Of a DNA stretch of 64,000 nt, positions 53,315 to 61,757 are shown piece after piece. How positions within the stretch are numbered: the first letter of the stretch is position 1; every line of letters begins with the position of its first letter. Both the position numbers and the translations under genes were made by a program. The stretch lies in the NCBI RefSeq assembly GCF_011040385.1, contig NZ_JAAIKB010000002.1:1-64000 (forward strand), in the 5' to 3' direction. The stretch comes from Falsiroseomonas algicola (GTDB lineage Bacteria > Pseudomonadota > Alphaproteobacteria > Acetobacterales > Acetobacteraceae). The notes beneath the pieces were generated by a model. That model did not search any database and was not told the DNA's origin. It saw only the letters and a list, made by a program, of their open reading frames with translations.

Positions 53315-53998
53315 TCAGCCGAACACCTCTCCCCAGGCCGCCATCAACGCGCTGTCCGCCTCCTCCATCGTCGCCAGCACGCCGAGCCGGTGCAGGCTCG
53401 TCACCCCCAGCCCCTGCTCCGCGATCCCACACGGGACGATCCCGCCGAAGTGGCTCAGCTCCGGGTCCACGTTCAGCGCCACCCCGTGCCAGCTCACCCA
53501 GCGCGTCACGCGCACGCCGATGGCGCCGATCTTGTCCTCGGTGCCGCGCGACCGGTCCACCACCCAGATGCCGACCCGCCCCTCCCGCCGCTCCCCCTTC
53601 ACGCCGAAGCGGTCGAGCGCGCGGATCATCCACTCCTCCAGCCCATGGACGAAGGCACGGACGTCCCGCGCCTTCACCGTCCCATGGTCCCGGTTCAGGT
53701 CGAGCATCACATAGCCCGTCCGCTGCCCCGGCCCGTGATAGGTCCACTGCCCCCCGCGCCCGGCGGCGACGGCCGGGAAGCGCGTTTCCAGCAGATCCTC
53801 CGGCCTGGCGGAGGTCCCGGCCGTGTAGGTCGGCTCATGCTCCACCAGCCAGACCGCCTCCGGCTGCTCGCCCGCGCGGATGGCGGCGACGCGCGCCTCC
53901 ATGGCGGCCAGCGCCTCGGTATAGGGAAGCCGTCCGGGCGTAATCCGCCATTCGAGTGCGGAACCGGGGGGGAGGGGCGTTGTCTGCTGCGCGGTCAT
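53315..53998 (-). CDS. lipB: Octanoyl-[ACP]:protein octanoyltransferase LipB
   Basis: The 227-residue enzyme transfers octanoate from ACP to lipoyl domains. It has [35 protein letters not shown] (substrate loop with the conserved H-G-P-G-Q), [18 protein letters not shown] with the catalytic Lys, and [17 protein letters not shown] with the catalytic Cys. It is divergent from tRNA-Leu, whose promoter overlaps its first codons. Confidence 0.95.
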   Translation of the reverse strand: MTAQQTTPLPPGSALEWRITPGRLPYTEALAAMEARVAAIRAGEQPEAVWLVEHEPTYTAGTSARPEDLLETRFPAVAAGRGGQWTYHGPGQRTGYVMLDLNRDHGTVKARDVRAFVHGLEEWMIRALDRFGVKGERREGRVGIWVVDRSRGTEDKIGAIGVRVTRWVSWHGVALNVDPELSHFGGIVPCGIAEQGLGVTSLHRLGVLATMEEADSALMAAWGEVFG

Positions 53999-54008
53999 CG
54001 GTTATAGC
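53980..54008 (+). promoter_or_regulatory. Promoter of tRNA-Leu(GAG)
   Basis: TTGTCT (53980-53985), a 17-base spacer and TATAGC (54003-54008) lie 20 bases before the tRNA. The promoter overlaps the start of the divergent lipB gene. Confidence 0.65.
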
Positions 54009-54027
54009 GCGGGCCTCTACCTGATAT

Positions 54028-54113
54028 GCGGTCGTGGCGGAATGGTAGACGCGCCAGCTTGAGGTGCTGGTGGGGGCAACCCCGTGGAAGTTCGAATCTT
54101 CTCGACCGCACCA
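54028..54113 (+). tRNA. tRNA-Leu (anticodon GAG)
   Basis: The acceptor arms GCGGTCG (54028-54034) and CGACCGC (54103-54109) pair perfectly and are followed by ACCA, so CCA is encoded. The anticodon stem CCAGC/GCTGG closes the loop TTGAGGT, giving anticodon GAG. A long variable arm (GGGGGCAACCCC-type) and the T-loop TTCGAAT confirm a class II leucine tRNA. It decodes CTC and CTT. Confidence 0.95.
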
Positions 54114-54175
54114 TCTTCGCGATGGTCCTCATGCCAAAGGCCCCGCCGGGACACCGGACGGGGCCTTTGCCGTTC

Positions 54176-54667
54176 CTACCCCTGGGCCTTCGCCGCCTGC
54201 CAGGCCGCCAGCTTCGCCCGCGCGCCATTCGTCCGCGGGTCCATCGCCGTATCATGCTCCGGCGTCTTGGCCGTCAGCTCGATCACGTAGCCATTCGGGT
54301 CCCGGAAGTAGATGGACTTGATGACCCCGTGGTCGGACGGCCCCCGCGTCTCCACCCCCGAGGCCCGCCCCTTCGCCAGCATCGCCTCCAGCGTTTCCAT
54401 GGAGACCTCCATGGCCAGGTGCAGGTCGAAATCATGCTGGTTGTGGAAGTCGAAGGGGCTCTCCGGCACCTCAAAAAACGCGAGGTAGCTGCCATCGGCC
54501 AGCCGGTAGAAGGTGTGCAGCACCTGCGCCGTGCGCCCGGTGGCGGTGGTGCCGATCGGCATCGCCTCCGCCAGTTCCAGCCCGAGGAACTCCTCGTAGA
54601 ATTTCCGGGTCTCCTCGGAATCCCGGCAGCGATAGGCGATGTGGTGGAAGCCCCGGATCGCGCCCAT
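54176..54667 (-). CDS. VOC-family protein (glyoxalase-like)
   Basis: The 163-residue protein has the VOC fold: GFHHIAYRCRDSEETRKFYEEFLGLEL, LAFFEVPESPFDFH, DLHLAMEVS and SIYFRDPNGYVIELTAKT. Histidine and glutamate positions fit a metal-dependent enzyme such as an extradiol dioxygenase or glyoxalase. The ATG overlaps the stop of the GST gene (TGATG), so the two are one unit. Confidence 0.88.
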   Translation of the reverse strand: MGAIRGFHHIAYRCRDSEETRKFYEEFLGLELAEAMPIGTTATGRTAQVLHTFYRLADGSYLAFFEVPESPFDFHNQHDFDLHLAMEVSMETLEAMLAKGRASGVETRGPSDHGVIKSIYFRDPNGYVIELTAKTPEHDTAMDPRTNGARAKLAAWQAAKAQG

Positions 54668-55335
54668 CACGCGGCCACCTGCGACAGGACGTGGTCGCGC
54701 CAGCCTTCCCAGCCCGCATGCCCGGCCTTCCAGCCCGGCCGCGCCTTCATGGCGGCGATCCAGCGCTGCACCCTTGGATAGGGCGAGTAGTCGAAGCGCG
54801 CCATCTCCCCCAGCGTCGCGTAGGCCACGCCCATGTAGTCCGCCAGGTTTGGCTCGGCACCGCCGAGGAACGGCCCGGGATCCTTCAGCATGCTGTCGTT
54901 CAGGATGCGCATGAAGCGGCTGCCCTTCTCCGTGCAGCGCGCCTCCACCGCCGCCTGCACCGCCGGGTCCGGGAAGGCCAGGTAGGGCAGGATGCGCGGA
55001 TACATCGCGCCGTAGCAGAATTCGCGGGAGAAGCCGGTGTTGAACCAGTCCAGCTGCTCATCCACCCGCGCCCGCGCCTTCGGGTCCTTCGGATAGGCCG
55101 GGCTGTCCGCCAGCGTGGCGAGGTAGCGGAGGATCGCCGCATTCTCCGTCAGGAGGAAGTCGCCATCCTCCAGCGTCGGCACCTGCTGCGTCGGGTTCTT
55201 CGCGGTATAGCCCGGCCCGACATGCTCCCCGGTCATCAAATCGACCGGCACGAGGTCGAGCGTGATCCCCGCCTCGGCCGCGAACATCTCGACCGGCCGA
55301 CAGGTGGTGGAGCCGTTGAAGTGATACAGCCGCAT
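54667..55335 (-). CDS. Glutathione S-transferase family protein
   Basis: The 222-residue protein has the thioredoxin-like N-domain (LYHFNGSTTCRPVEMFAAEAGI, VPTLEDGDFLLTENAAILRYLA) and the helical C-domain (FLGGAEPNLADYMGVAYATL, RVQRWIAAMKARPGW). It conjugates or binds glutathione. Together with the coupled VOC gene it may serve detoxification or aromatic-ring catabolism. The ligand residues GSTTC near the N-terminus fit a beta/theta-like class. Confidence 0.9.
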   Translation of the reverse strand: MRLYHFNGSTTCRPVEMFAAEAGITLDLVPVDLMTGEHVGPGYTAKNPTQQVPTLEDGDFLLTENAAILRYLATLADSPAYPKDPKARARVDEQLDWFNTGFSREFCYGAMYPRILPYLAFPDPAVQAAVEARCTEKGSRFMRILNDSMLKDPGPFLGGAEPNLADYMGVAYATLGEMARFDYSPYPRVQRWIAAMKARPGWKAGHAGWEGWRDHVLSQVAA

Positions 55336-55522
55336 GGACAGTCATTCCCTCCTGGACCCGGGGTGCCAGCGCGGTATCGCCCGCCTCTGCATCCCCTGCC
55401 AAGGACGAACCCGCCCCGGGGCCAGAGGCAGTGCCGATGGCCGCCATCGACTGGCCCTTCTGGTGCCTCGAACCGATCCGGGTTCAAATCGCCCACCCAA
55501 CCGCGAAAGGCAGTGAGGATCC

Positions 55523-56161
55523 ATGACCGACAAGACCGTGACGCCGCTCGATGAAGGGGCGCTGAGCGCCGTCACCGGCGGCGCCACCTCCGGCGGCAAT
55601 GACAGCGTGCGGGGCAGCGACGCCCCGAACCTCATCTTCGGCCAGGGTGGCAACGACACCATCCTGGCCGGTGGCGGCAACGACACCGTGACCGGCGGCA
55701 GCGACAATGACAGCATCGCGGGCCAGTCCGGCAACGACAACCTCAGCGGCGACGATGGCCAGGACACGATGCTGGGGGGCGAGGGCAACGATACGATGGG
55801 GGGCGGGGCCGGTAGCGACATCATCGTGGGAGGTCGCGGCGCAGACCTGCTCTATGGCGATGGCGTCAACGTCTCGGGCGGCGGCAGCGACCAGTTCCAC
55901 TGGACCCGTGGCGATGGCAACGACACCATCATCGGCGGCGCCGGTACCGATGTCCTCGTGATCGAGGATACCTCCCTGACCCTCCAGGCCCTGCTCGCCG
56001 GCATCCGCACCGACGCCGGCTCCGCCACCCCGCGGATCGAGAACGGGGCCATCAACCTGACGGGCGTCACCGGCACCCTCACCATCGGCGGGGAGACGCT
56101 GCGCTTCAGCGAGCTGGAGCGCCTGACCGTCGGGCCGATGACCAACTTCGCCAACCGCTGA
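55523..56161 (+). CDS. RTX calcium-binding protein with a double-glycine leader
   Basis: The 212-residue protein has RTX nonapeptide repeats GGxGxDxI over about residues 35-110 (GQGGNDTILAGGGNDTVTGG, GGEGNDTMGGGAGSDII), which bind calcium outside the cell. The C-terminus (LRFSELERLTVG) resembles RTX secretion-signal regions. The N-terminus LDEGALSAVTGG matches a bacteriocin-type double-glycine leader at -12 (Leu), -7 (Leu), -4 (Val), -2 and -1 (Gly). GTGAGGA precedes the ATG. No type I exporter is nearby. The combination of the two signals is uncommon. Confidence 0.85.
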   Translation: MTDKTVTPLDEGALSAVTGGATSGGNDSVRGSDAPNLIFGQGGNDTILAGGGNDTVTGGSDNDSIAGQSGNDNLSGDDGQDTMLGGEGNDTMGGGAGSDIIVGGRGADLLYGDGVNVSGGGSDQFHWTRGDGNDTIIGGAGTDVLVIEDTSLTLQALLAGIRTDAGSATPRIENGAINLTGVTGTLTIGGETLRFSELERLTVGPMTNFANR

Positions 56162-56216
56162 GGGCGGGCGAGGCAACCGGTAGCGCGGTGCGGCGGGGCC
56201 GCGCTACAACCCTTCC

Positions 56217-58496
56217 ATGGACGAAGACTTCCGCAAAGCCGCCCTCGATTACCATCGCCTCCCGCGCCCCGGGAAGCTGAGCGTCGAGCCCACCAAGCGC
56301 ATGGCAACCCAGCGCGACCTGGCGTTGGCCTACAGCCCCGGCGTCGCCGCGGCCTGCGAGGAGATCGCGAAGGACCCCGACGCGGCCTGGGACTACACGA
56401 CGCGCGGCAACCTCGTCGCCGTCATCTCCAACGGCACGGCCGTGCTCGGCCTCGGCGCCATCGGCGCGCTGGCGGGCAAGCCCGTCATGGAAGGCAAGGC
56501 GGTCCTCTTCAAGAAGTTCGCCGGCATCGATTCCATCGACCTGGAGGTCGAGGAACGCGACCCGCAGAAATTCATCGATGCGGTGGCCGTCCTCGAACCC
56601 AGTTTCGGCGCCATCAACCTCGAGGACATCAAGGCCCCCGAGTGCTTCGAGATCGAGCGCGCGCTCCGCGCCCGGATGAACATCCCCGTCTTCCATGACG
56701 ACCAGCACGGCACGGCCATCATCGTCGCGGCCGCCGCCCGCAACGGCCTGCTGCTGCAGGGCAAGCGGCTGGAGGATGTGCGCGTCGTCAATACCGGCGG
56801 CGGGGCCGCGGCCATTGCCTGCCTCGACCTGCTGGTGGCCATGGGCCTGAAGCGGGAGAACGTGACGATCTGCGACATCGACGGCGTCGTCTGGAAGGGC
56901 CGGCCCAACACCGATCCCTACAAGGCCGCCTATGCGCAGGACACCAACGCCCGCACCCTGCAGGATGCGCTGCCTGGCGCCGATGTCTTCCTCGGCCTCT
57001 CCGCGCCCCGCATCCTGAAGGCCGAATGGCTGCCGCTCCTGGCGCCCAAGCCCCTCGTGCTGGCGCTGGCCAATCCGGAGCCCGAGATCCTGCCGGAGGC
57101 CGTCCGCGCCGCGCGGCCGGACGCCATCGTCGCCACCGGCCGGTCGGACTACCCGAACCAGGTCAACAACGTCCTCTGCTTCCCCTTCATCTTCCGCGGT
57201 GCGCTGGATGCCGGCGCCACCACGATCAACGAGGCGATGAAGGTCGCCGCCGCCGACGCCATCGCGGCGCTCGCCCGGATGGAAGCCAGCGAGGTCGTGG
57301 CCGCGGCCTATGGCGGCAGCGCGCCGACCTTCGGGCCGGACTACATCATCCCGAAGCCCTTCGACCCCCGCCTGATCCTGGAGATCGCGCCCGCGGTCGC
57401 CAAGGCGGCGATGGAATCCGGCGTCGCCCGCCGCCCCATCGCCGACATGCAGAAATACCGGCATGAGCTGGAGCGCTTCGTCTTCCGCTCCGGCAACCTC
57501 ATGCGCCCGGTCTTCGAGGCCGCGCGCAAGCGCCTGGCCCGCGTGGTCTACGCCGAGGGCGAGGATGAACGCACGCTCCGCGCCGTGCAGACCGTGCTGG
57601 ACGAAGGGCTGGCCGAGCCCATCGTCATCGGCCGCCGCGACGTCATCGCCGCCAAGGCCCGCGCCATGGGCCTGCGCATGGATTTCTCCGAGTCCGTCCG
57701 GATCATGGACCCGGCCGCCGATGAAGCCACCTTCGCGCCGCTGGTGAAACTCTACCAGGAGAAGGTGGGGCGGCGCGGCATCCCCCCCGATGCCGCCGGC
57801 CGGCGCGTGGGCAACCGCCCGACCGTCGCGGCCGCGCTGCTGCTGGAAGCGGGCCTTGCCGATGCCTGCCTCTGCGGCGGCACCGGCGACTGGTTCCGCC
57901 ACTGGCACCACGCCTTCGACGTCATCGGCAAGCGGGCGGAGGTGGACCGCGTCTATGCCCTCTCCGCCCTCATCGTCCCCAACGGCCACCTCTTCTTCGT
58001 GGACACCCACCTGACGGTGGACCCGACCGCGAAGCAGATCGTGGACATGACGCTGCTGGCCGCCGAGCAGATCCGCGCCTTCGGCCTGGCCCCCAAGGCC
58101 GCGCTGCTGTCGCATTCCAGCTTCGGCGCCTCCGGCGCGCCCTCCGCCCGCAAGATGCGGGAAGCGCTGCGCCTGCTGCGCGACCGCGCCCCGGATTTCG
58201 AGGTGGATGGCGAGATGCACGCCGACGCCGCGCTGGTCCCGGCCATCCGCGACCGCGCGGTCGCCGACAGCACGCTGACCGATGCGGCGAACCTGCTGGT
58301 GATGCCGAGCCTCGACGCCGCCAACATCGCCTTCAACCTGCTGAAGGCGGCGGGGGAGGGGCTGCAGGTCGGCCCCATGCTGCTCGGCATGGCCAAGCCC
58401 ATCCATGTGCTGGTGCCGAGCGTGACCGCGCGCGGCATCGTCAACATGACGGCGCTGGCGGCCGCGCAGGCGAACGGGATGCTGGCCCAGGGGTGA
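56217..58496 (+). CDS. maeB: NADP-malic enzyme with phosphotransacetylase-like domain
   Basis: The 759-residue protein is MaeB: an N-terminal malic enzyme ([85 protein letters not shown]) and, from about residue 440, a phosphotransacetylase-like domain ([48 protein letters not shown]). It decarboxylates malate to pyruvate with NADP; the PTA-like part is regulatory. Length fits the family. Paired palindromes follow. Confidence 0.95.
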   Translation: MDEDFRKAALDYHRLPRPGKLSVEPTKRMATQRDLALAYSPGVAAACEEIAKDPDAAWDYTTRGNLVAVISNGTAVLGLGAIGALAGKPVMEGKAVLFKKFAGIDSIDLEVEERDPQKFIDAVAVLEPSFGAINLEDIKAPECFEIERALRARMNIPVFHDDQHGTAIIVAAAARNGLLLQGKRLEDVRVVNTGGGAAAIACLDLLVAMGLKRENVTICDIDGVVWKGRPNTDPYKAAYAQDTNARTLQDALPGADVFLGLSAPRILKAEWLPLLAPKPLVLALANPEPEILPEAVRAARPDAIVATGRSDYPNQVNNVLCFPFIFRGALDAGATTINEAMKVAAADAIAALARMEASEVVAAAYGGSAPTFGPDYIIPKPFDPRLILEIAPAVAKAAMESGVARRPIADMQKYRHELERFVFRSGNLMRPVFEAARKRLARVVYAEGEDERTLRAVQTVLDEGLAEPIVIGRRDVIAAKARAMGLRMDFSESVRIMDPAADEATFAPLVKLYQEKVGRRGIPPDAAGRRVGNRPTVAAALLLEAGLADACLCGGTGDWFRHWHHAFDVIGKRAEVDRVYALSALIVPNGHLFFVDTHLTVDPTAKQIVDMTLLAAEQIRAFGLAPKAALLSHSSFGASGAPSARKMREALRLLRDRAPDFEVDGEMHADAALVPAIRDRAVADSTLTDAANLLVMPSLDAANIAFNLLKAAGEGLQVGPMLLGMAKPIHVLVPSVTARGIVNMTALAAAQANGMLAQG

Positions 58497-58530
58497 TTCC
58501 GACGGGCCCGGTGAGCCTGCGGCGGGCGGC

Positions 58531-58637
58531 CTAGAGCACGATCCGTCCAGTTGGACGGATCTCGTGCTCTAGAAGTTATTGTTTCTAAAGCACGAAATCC
58601 GATCAAGCTGAACGAGCTTGATCGGATAGTGCTTTAG
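58531..58637. repeat. Pair of related large palindromes (MITE/REP-like)
   Basis: The first palindrome (58531-58572) pairs CTAGAGCACG + ATCCGTCCA with TGGACGGAT + CGTGCTCTAG around a GT loop, with a CT bulge. The second (58585-58637) pairs CTAAAGCAC + ATCCGATCAAGCT with AGCTTGATCGGAT + GTGCTTTAG. Both begin CTA(G/A)AGCACG and end CTAG or TTAG, so they are related units. Similar CTAGAGCA...TGCTCTAG palindromes are widespread repeats in alphaproteobacterial genomes, from memory. Confidence 0.8.
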
Positions 58638-58707
58638 CCGGCCGCCGCAGCCCATGGCCCCGACGCAGCGGATCGGCCCATCCTGGTCCAGGGTGGGCCG
58701 ATGGGCC

Positions 58708-59685
58708 TCAGGGCCAGACGGGCGCGCCCTCCAGCCCCGCGGTTTCCGGCAGGCCGCAGATCAGGTTCGCGTTCTGCACGGCCTGGCCGGCCGCGCCCTT
58801 GCCGAGGTTGTCCACCACCCCCATCGCGATCACCAGCCTGCGCGCCGGGTCGGCCGCGTAGCTCACGAAGGCCAGGTTGGATCCGGTCGCCCATTTGGTC
58901 TGCGGCGGCTTGTCGGTCACGCGGATGAAGGCGCGCCCCGCATAGAAGCGGCGCGCCGAATCCAGGCACTGATCCGTGGTGGCGCTGCCCCGGCAGTAGA
59001 TGGTGGCCAGCACACCGCGGGTCATCGGCACGAGGTGCGGCGTGAACACCAGCCCCGCGGCGCTGCCGCCCCCCAGCCGCTCGATGGTCCGCGCCATCTC
59101 GGGCATGTGGGTGTGCTTCAGCAGACCATAGGGCAGGAGGTTCTCGTTGCTCTCGGCATAGCCGAACCGGCTGTCGGCGCCGCCCCGTCCGGCGCCGGAG
59201 ATGCCGGTCTTGGCATCGATGATGATGTTGCCGGGCTCGATCAGCCGGTCGGCCAGCAGCGGCGCCAGGGCGGTCAGCGTCGCCGCCGGGAAGCAGCCGG
59301 GATTGGCGATGCGGGTCTGGCCCGTGATCTCGTCCGGCCAGACATCGGCCAGGCCGTAGGTCCAACCCTCGGCGTAGCGATGGTCGCCACCGATATCGAC
59401 GATCTTCACGCTCCCGGCCACGCGGGCCAGGCCCTCGGCCGATGCGCCCGTGGGAAGCGAGGCGAAGAGCAGGTCGAGCGGCGGCAGGGCCGCGGGGGCC
59501 CATTTCTGGATCACCAGCCCGGCCAGCCGGGGCGGAATACCCGGGAAGCGATCCGCCAGGCGACTGCCCGCGCTGCCCTCGCCGGCGGCGTAGACGAGTT
59601 CGAAGGAGGGATGGCCTGCGATCAGGCGCAGCGCCTCGCCGCCGCCAAAACCGCTGATCCCGACAATGCCGACGCGAATGCTCAT
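58708..59685 (-). CDS. argC: N-acetyl-gamma-glutamyl-phosphate reductase (ArgC)
   Basis: The 325-residue protein catalyses the NADPH-dependent reduction of N-acetylglutamyl phosphate in arginine synthesis. It has the Rossmann start VGIVGISGFGGGEALRL, the catalytic Cys in IANPGCFPAATLTAL, KTGISGAGRGG, KHTHMPEM with the active-site His, and NLGKGAAGQAVQN. The ATG overlaps the stop of the upstream GNAT gene by four bases (ATGA). The unit is preceded by an arginine-codon leader and a terminator, consistent with a role in arginine synthesis. Confidence 0.94.
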   Translation of the reverse strand: MSIRVGIVGISGFGGGEALRLIAGHPSFELVYAAGEGSAGSRLADRFPGIPPRLAGLVIQKWAPAALPPLDLLFASLPTGASAEGLARVAGSVKIVDIGGDHRYAEGWTYGLADVWPDEITGQTRIANPGCFPAATLTALAPLLADRLIEPGNIIIDAKTGISGAGRGGADSRFGYAESNENLLPYGLLKHTHMPEMARTIERLGGGSAAGLVFTPHLVPMTRGVLATIYCRGSATTDQCLDSARRFYAGRAFIRVTDKPPQTKWATGSNLAFVSYAADPARRLVIAMGVVDNLGKGAAGQAVQNANLICGLPETAGLEGAPVWP

Positions 59686-60239
59686 GGCTGGCCCCCGTTG
59701 CTGGATTCAGTGCAGGTCGCGGCCTCGGCGCTGCCGAAGCGCTTGCCCATATGGATCGCGACGCCAAGCCGCGGATGCGCCTCCTCCCGCTGCACGCGGT
59801 AGCCGAGCTGGCGGTAGAGACGCAGGTTCTCGGCGAAGAGCGCGTTGGTGTAGAGCCGTATCTCGCCAAGGCCGAGCGACCACGCGACCTCCTCCGCATG
59901 CGCCAGCAGGGCGCGGCCGTGACCGCGATGCTGGTGCGCGGGCGCGACCGCGACGTTGACGACCAGCAGGTGGTCGGGCGCGGGCGCCATCTCGATCAGC
60001 GCCGCGACGTCGCCATCGATCAGCAGCAGATCCACCCGGTGGTCGCGCAGCGCGACGTCGTAATCGACGGTCATCGGCAAGGGCTCCCGCCCCAGCAGGG
60101 GAACCCACTTCGCATAGGCCGCGCGGGTCACGGCACGGACGGTCGCCGCATCGCCGGCGGTGGCGCGTCGCATCGTCCGATGCCCGGCATCGTCGGGTTC
60201 GCGGGGCGGGGTGGGGTCGGCGAAGCCGCTGTCCTGCAC
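59682..60239 (-). CDS. GNAT-family N-acetyltransferase
   Basis: The 185-residue protein has the GNAT core: MRRATAGDAATVRAVTRAAYAKW, VNVAVAPAHQHRGHGRALLAHAEEVA (acetyl-CoA loop Q-H-R-G-H-G) and YTNALFAENLRLYRQLGYRV. The GTG at 60239 is chosen for its AGGAG six bases upstream; an internal ATG at 60173 starts the domain proper. It lies directly upstream of argC and behind an attenuator-like leader, so N-acetylation in arginine metabolism is possible, though its sequence is not that of a classical ArgA. Confidence 0.85.
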   Translation of the reverse strand: MQDSGFADPTPPREPDDAGHRTMRRATAGDAATVRAVTRAAYAKWVPLLGREPLPMTVDYDVALRDHRVDLLLIDGDVAALIEMAPAPDHLLVVNVAVAPAHQHRGHGRALLAHAEEVAWSLGLGEIRLYTNALFAENLRLYRQLGYRVQREEAHPRLGVAIHMGKRFGSAEAATCTESSNGGQP

Positions 60240-60264
60240 GGTGGTCTCCTGGGAACTGGGCAAC

Positions 60265-60297
60265 AAAAAACCCCCGAAGCCAGGGGCTGCGGGGGTT
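60265..60297 (-). terminator. Attenuator terminator before GNAT-argC
   Basis: On the minus strand AACCCCCG pairs with CGGGGGTT, an inner AGCC/GGCT stem closes the loop, and TTTTTT follows at once. This intrinsic terminator lies 25 bases before the GNAT start codon and 37 bases after the leader ORF stop, so transcripts must read through it to reach argC. Confidence 0.8.
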
Positions 60298-60334
60298 CGG
60301 AGATGCGGGCCGATGCCGTCTCGGTGATGGGCCG

Positions 60335-60439
60335 CTAGGGGGCGGACCTTGCCGGGGCCTGTCTGCACGCAGCTGCGAAAGCCGCCGCTGGGGAACAGCG
60401 ACGGCGTCGATCGGCGGTGCGGAGACGGAGGTCACGCAT
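60335..60439 (-). CDS. Arginine-rich leader peptide (34 aa)
   Basis: The short frame reads MRDLRLRTADRRRRC and then an alanine-rich end, with a TAG stop. Nine of 34 residues are arginine, and residues 11-14 are four arginines in a row (codons CGA, CGC, CGT, CGC). It lies between a promoter and an intrinsic terminator upstream of the arginine gene argC. No ribosome site is seen, but the predicted transcription start is at or one base before the ATG, so translation would be leaderless, as for trpL in Sinorhizobium. The peptide itself is probably only a sensor of charged tRNA-Arg. Confidence 0.6.
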   Translation of the reverse strand: MRDLRLRTADRRRRCSPAAAFAAACRQAPARSAP

Positions 60440-60446
60440 GCGCGCG

Positions 60447-60476
60447 ACGGTAGGGACCAGCCTTCGTGTCTGTCAA
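60447..60476 (-). promoter_or_regulatory. Promoter of the arginine leader-GNAT-argC unit
   Basis: On the minus strand a perfect -35 TTGACA (60471-60476) is followed after 18 bases by TACCGT (60447-60452). Transcription would begin near 60440, immediately before the leader ATG. The -10 is weak, which is common in high-GC alphaproteobacteria. Confidence 0.6.
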
Positions 60477-60486
60477 CGCGGTTGCG

Positions 60487-61221
60487 TCACGGTGCCGCCT
60501 CGCCCGTCGCCAGCCACCGCGCCCATTTGGCACTCCCATTCGCCGCCGCCCGCGCGGCCGCGGCCCCGTGGTCATAGGCGATCGCCACGAGGTCGGCCGA
60601 TACCAGCCGCCCCGCCTCCACCTCCAGCACCGCGAAGCGGGCCTGGGGCGCGCCGGTCTCGCAGAGATGCGCCGGCGGCGTCGGGTCCTCATAGGCCGGC
60701 ATGCCGACGCTGCCGGGGTTCACCACCACGCGCCCATCCGGCAGCTGCCGGATCGCCGGCTGGTGGCTATGGGCGCAGAGGATCAGCGTCTCCGCCGTCG
60801 CCCCCAGCCTCGCCGCCACCTCGGCAACCCGCGCCGGGACCATCCGCCCCTCGGCGACATCCTCCAGCAGATAGGCGTCGTCATCAGCCGGCCGGGCATG
60901 GAAGGCCAGCACGCCGGGCAGGGGGCGGAGATGCATCGGCAGCGCACCCAGCCACGCCGCGTCCTCCGCGGTCAGCGCCGCCCGCGCGAAGGCGTCGGAG
61001 GCCCCGCCGCGGCCCTCCGCCACCCAGCGGTCATGGTTGCCGCACAGCGAGGGAATGCCGGCGTCCCGCAGCAGCGCCAGCGTCTCCGCCGGCCAGAGCG
61101 GGCCGGAGACGACGTCGCCAAGGTCCACCACCTGCGTCACGCCGCGCTGCCGCAGCGCGCCCAGCACAGCCTGCAGCGCGAGCACGTTGCCATGGATATC
61201 CGCGATCACGCCGAGACGCAT
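60487..61221 (-). CDS. Metallophosphoesterase (calcineurin-like)
   Basis: The 244-residue protein is a YfcE/MPE-type phosphoesterase with the metal motifs IADIHGN, VDLGDVVSG, CGNHDRW and CAHSHQP, followed by NPGSVGMP. It hydrolyses phosphodiesters or phosphomonoesters using two metal ions. GGAGG precedes the ATG at 61221. The gene overlaps the end of the upstream membrane protein gene by 16 bases. Confidence 0.92.
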   Translation of the reverse strand: MRLGVIADIHGNVLALQAVLGALRQRGVTQVVDLGDVVSGPLWPAETLALLRDAGIPSLCGNHDRWVAEGRGGASDAFARAALTAEDAAWLGALPMHLRPLPGVLAFHARPADDDAYLLEDVAEGRMVPARVAEVAARLGATAETLILCAHSHQPAIRQLPDGRVVVNPGSVGMPAYEDPTPPAHLCETGAPQARFAVLEVEAGRLVSADLVAIAYDHGAAAARAAANGSAKWARWLATGEAAP

Positions 61222-61682
61222 GGAACCTCCGCTGGCCGGACGCGCCGCTCGAAGGTCACGCGGAAGCGCCGGCTGAATTGCATGTATCCGAGAAAGGCCA
61301 GATGGAACGCGACCTCCAGCACCAGGTCGCCGGTCGGGTCCGCGCTGGCCGGGCCGGGCGGCGGCCCGATCGCCAGATCGACCAGCGCCAGCCCGGCGGT
61401 GCCGACCACGGCGAAGACCGCATAGCCCGGCCGGAAGCCGGGCCAGCGCCGGAACCACAGCACCGCCATGCCAATCTGCGCGCCCAGCACCAGCAGCGCG
61501 ACCAGGTTGGAGGCCAACGCCATCCCGCCGCCGGCCAGCGGCATCCATTGCTGCCAGGTCAGCGCCACGCCGCCCGGCACCGCCAGCACCATCAGGGCGG
61601 AGATCACGCGCAGCCAGCCACCCAGCCCGAACAGCCGGTGTGCCTCCGCCTCCGCCTCGCTCACCCGAACCCAGCCCGCCAC
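61206..61682 (-). CDS. Membrane protein, DUF2569-like
   Basis: The 158-residue protein has four hydrophobic segments (GLGGWLRVISALMVLAVPGG, GMALASNLVALLVLGAQIGMAVLW, GYAVFAVVGTAGLALVDLAIG, LEVAFHLAFLGYMQF). The GGWL start and W/P pattern resemble DUF2569 (YdgK-like) proteins. The start is GTG at 61682 with AGGA eight bases upstream. It overlaps the phosphoesterase gene. Function is unknown. Confidence 0.75.
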   Translation of the reverse strand: MAGWVRVSEAEAEAHRLFGLGGWLRVISALMVLAVPGGVALTWQQWMPLAGGGMALASNLVALLVLGAQIGMAVLWFRRWPGFRPGYAVFAVVGTAGLALVDLAIGPPPGPASADPTGDLVLEVAFHLAFLGYMQFSRRFRVTFERRVRPAEVPCVSA

Positions 61683-61757
61683 GCCCCGATTCCTGCCGGC
61701 ACGTTTTCGTTCCTACCGGCGCATGAAGCCCGGCGGAAGCGGCGGCGTTGACGGCGC

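Noticed and set aside
55460-55505. A tRNA-like 3' end (GGGTTCAAATCGCCCAC) before the RTX gene
   Set aside because: No matching acceptor, D or anticodon stems could be found upstream, and the T-stem does not pair properly.
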